Below, piece by piece: positions 57,354 through 64,000 of a stretch of DNA of 64,000 bases. The DNA is from Thelonectria olida (lineage: Eukaryota > Ascomycota > Sordariomycetes > Hypocreales > Nectriaceae). The notes beneath the pieces were generated by a model. The model was given only the letters and a program-made list of their open reading frames with translations, searched no databases and was not told the DNA's origin. The position numbers were made by a program, and so were the translations under genes. The stretch covers positions 1,922,001-1,986,000 of the forward strand of contig JAGPYM010000002.1 of the NCBI GenBank assembly GCA_020736575.1, read 5' to 3'. Numbering within the stretch: position 1 is the first letter of the stretch; each line of letters starts with the position of its first letter.

Positions 57354-58194
57354 GTGGCTGGACGGCCGGGAAGAGAGCGCGCGCCAACGGCTGACGAGGA
57401 CGGCAGGGGACCCTAGAAGCGCTTGGCTGATTAAAACACCGCAACGCCGTGGCCTATCAGAAGGATTATACACACTGTCGTCGTCTTAGACGTTCCGAAA
57501 CATCGGATAGAGAGTTGCCCAGTGCTGAATTACCAATCTTTGTTCCTAGTCGCTTTGCAATTTCAAACTGACTCGCTGAATCGACTCTTCTCTTCAACTT
57601 GGGACATCAACCGTAATTATTCTTCGACTGAGACACTCATGTAATTACCTTAGACATGCCTCCTATCAGCCCACCTATCTCTTCCGAATACAGTAGCTAT
57701 TGTCCAGCACTCAACCGACGCCGCCAGCCATGCATGCATGCAACCAGCCGTTGCATATCGCCCGTCTTCCCTCACTTGGCTCTCCAACATCAACTCAGCC
57801 TTCCAAGGGACCAATTTCAAACAACACACTTGGATTTCCAAATCACCGATTTCTTTTTTTCTTTTCTTCTCATTTTCCTCATTTCCTCCCGATATCCCCT
57901 CATGAGTCATTGCAGGATTATTTATTGACATCGTCGTGCAGGAGTGGACCTGCCGCCTCCATTACCACTCCCCCCCTTAGGTCGAGGTCCCTCTTGGTCG
58001 ACAGAGATTGACCCCCCTCCCCCCCGTCGTAGCTCGACCATGCCTGGACCCTCGCAGGGGACCCCGATCGAACCTGCTGTAGAATTGCAGACAATCTCTA
58101 CCTCGAAACTCTCCGACTCGACTACCGTACCCCGCGGCTCGAGAACGATCGACCCAAAGATATCTCCGATTTGCTCTCTTCCATGACACCTTTC

Positions 58195-59567
58195 TCATCT
58201 GGTAGCAAAATAAGCACCATGAGGAGACTCGTTATCGCCAAGTTGTTGCCCATGCTCAGGAAATCCCGGTTGGACTATCCCATCTTCTTCGTGTCCCCAA
58301 CCCGGATATGCGTAAGTGGAAGCCGCCGGGGCGTGCTGCGCTTCGTTCCATCCCCCAAATGGTGGCGGAGGAGCTGCTCTCGCGGATAGAGACCCCGGAG
58401 GCTCCAGTCCACCAGACACATTTGTCTCCATCCCAGAGACTGGCACGCTCATAGAAGGTGCGTAGACGTCAGACAGAGCAGATGCTCGCCGGTCGAATTG
58501 TCGCCTTTGGGGAACTGGGGGATATTGTGACTGGTGACCAGCGAGCGGTTCGCCACCATAGGACATGGAACGAACAGGTGGTGGGTAGCTCGTCCAGGGC
58601 ATGTCATCTCGAGATCCCGTCTCCGAACTTCCGGGGGTCCACGTCCCCGATGGAGGAGTAGGCCCGAATGGGGAGAATTGAGCGCTGACCGGAGACTCTG
58701 GGTATCCCCTCCAAGTCGGATTCAAGTCTGCTGGTTTAGAGCCAGGGCTATAGTTCGCATCCGCGGGAACCCAACCGGTCACTGGTTGGCCACCAAAGTC
58801 GAACGGCTGATCAGTCGCCGGTGGCAAGGATGCTATGCACCAACTATAAGTATATCAAGCGCCGCTGAGAATACAATACACACGAACCTTTGGTATCCAG
58901 AGCAAACAGTCCGGCATTGTCTGATTTCAGAGTTGGGGTCGGTACATTGGATGCCTGCTGCGTTAATGGACTGAACGAATGGTTCGCGGGCATCTCGCCT
59001 AGGTTCCCGCCCAGTGCTGCTTGGGGATAAGGATGTACGGCTCCGGTCGGAGTTGGCGCTGGCGATATCTTAGGTAGCTGCACTGGCTGGCCTTCTGATG
59101 GCGGAGGCTGATCGACCGGATAGAAAATGCATTCTTTCTTCAAACGGATGCAATTCTCACACCGACCATGCACATCAGCCAGTGTAGGAACACATCGAAT
59201 CTTGCGTTTTCGACAATGACCTGACAGGAATTTTCAGCATGACCCGGAGTATGTGTCTATCAGCCAGATCACCTACCACAAGCAATTGTTGTTCGATGAT
59301 AGCCGAGCTTGTTTCGCCTCTTGTCCCCCACGTTTTGCTGCTGGCCCCCGAGGTTTGCCATTCCTGGATTCGGAGATGAGAAAGGCCCTTTTGGAGTTAA
59401 TTTTGTGTTTTGAGGAGCCATCGATGGCCTTGCATGATTGTCATACCTATGTGAGATGGGTGCGCTGGCGGCGCGTTGTACGTAGGAGCGTAACGTGGAT
59501 GCGACATATCCATCTCTCCATTGAGAGGAGGCAGGAGGGGGTATTGGTTTGACATGACCGAGGTCAT
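58195..59567 (-). CDS. Zn2Cys6 protein lacking the middle homology domain
   Basis: Probable DNA-binding regulator, 396 residues from the ATG at 59555, or 400 from the in-frame ATG at 59567. Exons: 59567-59447, 59387-59277, 59220-58888 and 58832-58195. The cluster is at residues 73-104 counted from 59555 (Cys 73, 76, 83, 94, 97, 104; CX2CX6CX10CX2CX6C), with core CGHCRKRKIRC and CENCIRLKKECIFYPVDQ. The conserved lead-in NKLGYHRTTIA precedes it. Intron 2 cuts the cluster between C73 and C76. The rest is Pro, Ser, Gly and Tyr-rich and low-complexity, without the fungal transcription-factor domain, so it may act as a small regulator or need a partner. The start is uncertain, because the upstream sequence stays open in frame and an AG just before 59567 could be a splice acceptor. 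Confidence 0.85.
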
Positions 59568-60106
59568 GAGCCCTGTCAGTGACAGGCTCTCTGCCCAAGG
59601 GTTGCCAGTGCCTATAACTTGTACTTTTGCGTAGCCAGGGGAAATAGTGGCAGCCATGGAAGGGAAGCTGGATGCCTCAGAGGTGAGGGAGGATGTCCAG
59701 ACTAAAGCGGAAACCCTAGACAAGCTGGGAAGCCGGGCACAGTTCAACGCTGGGTGGCAAAGTTTGATCGTCTAGTACAAAGAATACCCCTGGGTCGGAA
59801 GCGTTTTCTTAACAGAGGGCAAGCTGTTGGGAGGATCAGGCGGCCATGCAGGAGACTGGGGAAGCAACCGTGCCCAGTAGGTAGAAGCAATGCAAGACAC
59901 AAGGGCGGGTGCCGGATGGTACTGGGCCAATGAAGGAGGGGGGAAGAGATGTTCGTGACAGCGGTGCCGGGACCCAGGAGGGAAGAGAGCAACTCGACTG
60001 GCTGCTCAGCAACCCTAACTAAAAATAAGTTTCTTCTAGAGTGCAAGGCAGGCCCTGATCAGACGCTTCCGGTATGCTCTTGGGGAGTGGAAGAGGAGGA
60101 GGTGGA

Positions 60107-60127
60107 GGTGGTGGTGGTGGTGGTGGT
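60107..60127. repeat. (GGT)7 microsatellite
   Basis: Perfect 21-base GGT run about 540 bases upstream of the Zn2Cys6 gene on the minus strand. Confidence 0.95.
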
Positions 60128-60743
60128 GTAAATGGAAGGCGGTATTCTAGGAGAGATGCCGAGTGCTCGAGTGAGGATTGAGGGTTGATGAGGGCTGCAG
60201 AAGTTCAATCATTTCACGGCGGTCGTCATTGTATATTTGAATTGTCGTGCCTGGGGAGATCGACTCCTAGCGCCGACCCCCGAGTCAAGAAGCCAGCACT
60301 GTCAACGACGGCGGGCGGCAGCTAAGCCTGCGGTCCGGCCGGGGAGGGGTGCGAAGAGAAGAATGTATTGATGGGTCGACCGGCCAGCTCGACCAGGTCG
60401 TGTGGGTATTTCACCGCTTAGTACCGACACAACGAAAATGGGAAGTGGGTGGATATCCAGTCGACGGCGACGGCGACGGCGACTCGACCAAGGGCGCCAC
60501 CGACTGGTAATGGTAATATTGGTTGGAGCCAGTTGTCGATATGGCGAGACCGACGATCGACAGCTCACTGAACTCTGTCGCATCATTTCTTTTGCTTTTG
60601 TTTCCTCGACCGCGGCTGTAATCACAAAGTGGCACTAGATGATGCAAGAAATCTGCAATCAGCGTGTCTGCCTCTGCCATTGGAGGGATACCACTGCGTA
60701 GCCACAACACGGTCAACAGCAACTTCATTTGTGACTTGGTATA

Positions 60744-60764
60744 CTTCGTGCTTCGTGCTTCGTG
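60744..60764. repeat. CTTCGTG tandem repeat, 3 units
   Basis: Three perfect 7-bp units, intergenic. Confidence 0.9.
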
Positions 60765-63700
60765 CGTCAAGAATATGCAGGGAAACAAAAGAACCGAAGG
60801 GCGAAAACAGCTGTGAGGCTCCCAGGCCACCGAGCACAGATGACGGATTGCAAGGTAAAACAAACTGCATGTAAATTGGCTCTTCAACGTACTGTCAAAC
60901 GGAGTCGTCCGAGCTGTTTGCAACGGTGAGAATTTAATCAGCAATCCGTCAACAACGGGAATACCCAAGTTACCTAGTAAGAGAGCAGTAAGAGCAAAAG
61001 CCGTTGCCGAGATGCTCAAGCATGCAAGGCGGGCCGAGATAAGTGGCCGTTCAAACGCTCCCCCAAGATGCCTAACAGCCCTAACTGTGCCGGTCCGCGG
61101 CAATGAGATTTGGTGGTGTTTTGGATTTCACTCCCACATGAGGGTGTGCGCTTCTCCTCGACGAACGTCATGAAGCCGCGCGAAGATAGATTCGGCACTG
61201 GTGCGTACGAGGTACTCCAGAATCCAGACGGTTTTGCCGACTGCAGACCCTTTTTTCTTTCGCGAATGGGTGCACAGAAGACGGCAGCAGGCCTCAATGG
61301 CTAATTCGACCTCGTTCAAGCCAGATCCTGGTAGGCACCGCCCTTGGCAGCGGTCCCTTTCCGAAGAGGGGCCTTCAACTTAGGTAGGGTCCTGGTCGGC
61401 CATTCCTCGAGCTTGGCCTGCAGCTCCTGATCGGGCGCGTCGAGACAGGGGTGTCCGGGTGTGACCAAAGGGAGGATGACACTTACGCAGCATGAACTGT
61501 ACGAAGGAGTGGCTGTTCTGTAAACCATGTCTTTCTTGACAAGAAGTCTTGCAGGCTGTAACTCGTCAAAGCCTCAGCAGGGGGGGCGTGTCTGACCTTG
61601 CCTTTCATGGGTTTGGCGTGGTGGTCCTATCTCTTTGCGAGTGCGCCGTTTTCTCTTTTCCCCTCATTGCTTTTGGCAAAGAGCATCGCACATGAGGTAG
61701 TTCCGTCAGAATACTCGAGGTGCACGAGATCTAAGCGCCTCGTTTTGGTGAAAAAAGCAACTATATTGCCCAAACATTCGCATCTGAGCAAGCCGACGTC
61801 GGCCAGTTAACTACGGCAAGCTGCAGCCACTATTCCCTCATGTTGGGTTTTTGATCGCTGGTGAAGTTGAAGAGGTTTGTGAGAGACCAGTCTCATTAAT
61901 TACGTACCCTCGTGAGACTCCCACATGCCGTTGTCTGAGGCTTTTCGAGACATTCGTATGCTGTCCACAGGTTATGTTTGAGCGAAGCTTCATCTGACTG
62001 AACAAGCCGGCAAAGGCTCCTGATAGGCTACCGAGGTCTCTTCATTTCATCAAAGATTCCTTCGTAGGGTTCAGCATGGCATTAATGACTTGTCCGTGCG
62101 TGGTTGGTGTGGCTCATCCACCAGGGCGCTCTGTTGGCGCGAAAGGTAAAGCCAGCCATGGAGGTGCTCATGTTCTCAACAATTTCCCCAGGTCTGCTAT
62201 GCCGGAGTGGTCGCCTGGCACTGACAATCAGATACAGAGGGTAGATCCCATGCGGTACTTCAGACATCCAAATGCAGCCACGTATCGGGTGCAACTAGCC
62301 ATGGTGAGAGGAAACAGGTACTTCGTAGAGCGTGTGTACCAGGTATGTGAGCAGGCATGTATGTAACACAAGCATTGGCAGGCTCTGAAGCTCGTGGCTG
62401 GCAGAGCGTGGGGAGTCGGACAACCAGAAACCCCTGATTGGGATGTGTTGAGTGCAGGGTCTCTATGGACGCCATGGTTGCGCGAGGGTGGGGTGTTGCA
62501 CAACCTCGATCGTACAGCAGGCACATGTACGTACTCGAGTGGAAGGATATCTCACGTACGCAGTAGTTCATGTTGACAGATAGATTCGCAGCCAAAGAGA
62601 GACTCGAATCGGCGATTGGCCCCCACATAGATTGCTTTCGTTTCTAGGGCGAAGCTGGTCGTAGAGATCCGGGCTGAGAGACGACTTGCATTAACTCAAA
62701 GAGGCCCTTGATCCGATTGTCGCTAGAAGACGTGCGGGAGACCCGATGCAACGTCAATGGTGGTTGACGTGTGGTGAAATTTCGTCACAGCTGCAGCAGT
62801 GCAGGATGCATGCAGTCTCCGACGTCAAGCCCACGTTACGTACGTAGTGAGATCTTCACATGCATATTCGCAAGTACCTTAACTCTCAGCATGTGCGTGA
62901 AGGCCCGCCTGTCTTGATTTGACTGACGTTTGAGACCTGACGCCAGTCTCTAGGCAAGCCTCCCATTGTGTGAGCAGTGCCTCTTTTGAGGCCCTCCCTC
63001 ATCAAAGGCAAGCATCGAGTCGTTGGCGGGAGGAGTGACGGGCTAGCTGTGTTCGGAGGGCCTTGGGAAACTGGCTCAAGCCATGGACGAATGAATGGCT
63101 TCGTCGCACGCCGCAAAACGCGGACGTGAGGAGATGAGTGAGGGCAGAAGATCTGTCATTGGCGAGAGCAAAGCTTCGTCGAGCGATTAACAAGCAGCTA
63201 AGGCAAGCTGTTGATGGAGGCCAGCCCTTAGCTCTTGCCTCAACTGAGAGGTTCGTAGCGCGGGAAATCGACTCCCGCATCTGCACGTGCCATGGAAAGC
63301 TCCAAGCTCACCCCTTCTCCACTTCGTTCGCTACGCACACATCGGGCCCGGCGCCAGCGCTGCTCCACCTCTCGCCCTCCGCCATCTCCACCAGTCGCCA
63401 ATGGAAGAGATTTGTTTCCCCCTCTCTTGACTACCGATATCGTCCCATGTTTCGTTCCACGTCAACGCTGTGCTCGCGATATCCGAAATCATCTCGAACG
63501 ATGACTTCAGGGTTTCCTTCGTACATGCAACAGCGAGACATTGCACGTCGTGAGGCACAACGTCAATGAGGATAAACAGTAAACTAGATCTGGGGCGAGC
63601 TCGCTTGGCTAGGTGCCCCTCTAATTATTGGTGGCTCCGTGTTCTAACAATGCTCCAACTCGGGGAGAAATGCCATGCTCGAATTCCCTCCTTTGGCTGA

Positions 63701-64000
63701 CTGTTGGTCGGCTCGACTTGTTTTCACAACTCCAAGCTTCGCCCTGCAGAGGCGCCTCAAGTTGTCGCTGTCACATTTGACTCGCTCATTCAACCCTAAT
63801 GGCGCCGTTTTGGGCCTCCAGCATGCACCGATGCACCAGCTCCGGCCTCTCCCGCTGCAACATCTGCGGTCCGTCTCGGCCGCCAGTCGAATGAGATCTC
63901 TCCAAAAATTTCCGGATGGCACCCAGCTTCTCGATCTATGCCGAAACAGATCTGGGCCAGCCTTATGAAGCGTCATGATACCGAATGAGCCACGGATGCG

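Larger units (their letters stand above)
55205..58194. other. 3.0 kb intergenic
   Basis: Convergent 3' flanks of the DUF202 and Zn2Cys6 genes. It contains (TGT)8 at 55375-55398, (GT)13 at 57327-57353 and a pyrimidine tract near 57850-57895. No gene was recognised. Confidence 0.5.
59568..64000. other. 4.4 kb without a supported gene
   Basis: It includes the leader of the Zn2Cys6 gene with a GGT repeat (60107-60127), a CTTCGTG repeat (60744-60764) and several medium frames (60411-61103 on -, 62076-62366 and 63138-63569 on +). Those frames mostly lack ATG starts or motifs. Part of a gene may lie beyond the window edge. Confidence 0.45.

Overview
The window is nuclear DNA of a filamentous ascomycete (Pezizomycotina, most likely Sordariomycetes). 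The reasons are short spliceosomal introns (about 50-160 nt, GT..AG, CTAAC-like branch sites), a GH7 cellobiohydrolase with a fungal CBM1, three Zn2Cys6 regulators, a HET-domain protein, a GPI-anchored Cu-only superoxide dismutase, an Flc/TRP-like protein, and gene-poor stretches of 2.5-4.5 kb with pyrimidine-rich leaders. I see no operon, phage, IS element, CRISPR array, rRNA or convincing tRNA. The species cannot be named from the sequence.

Layout. Positions 2.7-13.6 kb look nutritional: a secreted cellobiohydrolase (+) faces a seven-exon sugar transporter (-), followed by a possible small secreted protein (-) and a Zn2Cys6 activator (-). A second, larger Zn2Cys6 regulator (17.3-20.3 kb, +) is divergent from it across 3.7 kb. 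Next come a conserved fungal protein of unknown function (20.8-23.1 kb, -), a stand-alone molybdenum-cofactor-sulfurase-like PLP enzyme (24.0-25.7 kb, -), a GPI-anchored Cu-only SOD (28.4-29.2 kb, -), the V-ATPase V0 subunit f homologue (31.9-32.3 kb, +), a HET-domain protein (32.9-34.7 kb, -), a DUF4291 protein (35.1-35.8 kb, -), a Vps9 Rab5-GEF (36.8-39.4 kb, +), an Rnl5/DraRnl-type RNA ligase (40.1-41.3 kb, +), an Flc-family membrane protein (41.7-43.9 kb, -), a 1136-residue C2H2 zinc-finger protein (47.6-51.0 kb, -), a small DUF202 membrane protein (54.6-55.2 kb, +) and a Zn2Cys6 protein without a middle-homology domain (58.2-59.6 kb, -). No gene could be supported from 59.6 to 64 kb.

How they fit. 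Apart from the cellulase, transporter and regulator group, the genes are mostly housekeeping: endosome and vacuole (Vps9, V-ATPase f), RNA repair, and membrane or cell-wall homeostasis (Flc, SOD). They are not obviously one pathway. Exon models were built by hand from reading-frame continuity, splice signals and known family sequences. All three Zn2Cys6 clusters are interrupted by introns, one of them by a 20-nt microexon. The most unusual items are the RNA ligase, the acidic Asp/Gly linker of the cellobiohydrolase, the MOSC-less sulfurase homologue, the microexon and a dispersed TACCTTAGGTACCTT repeat family between genes.
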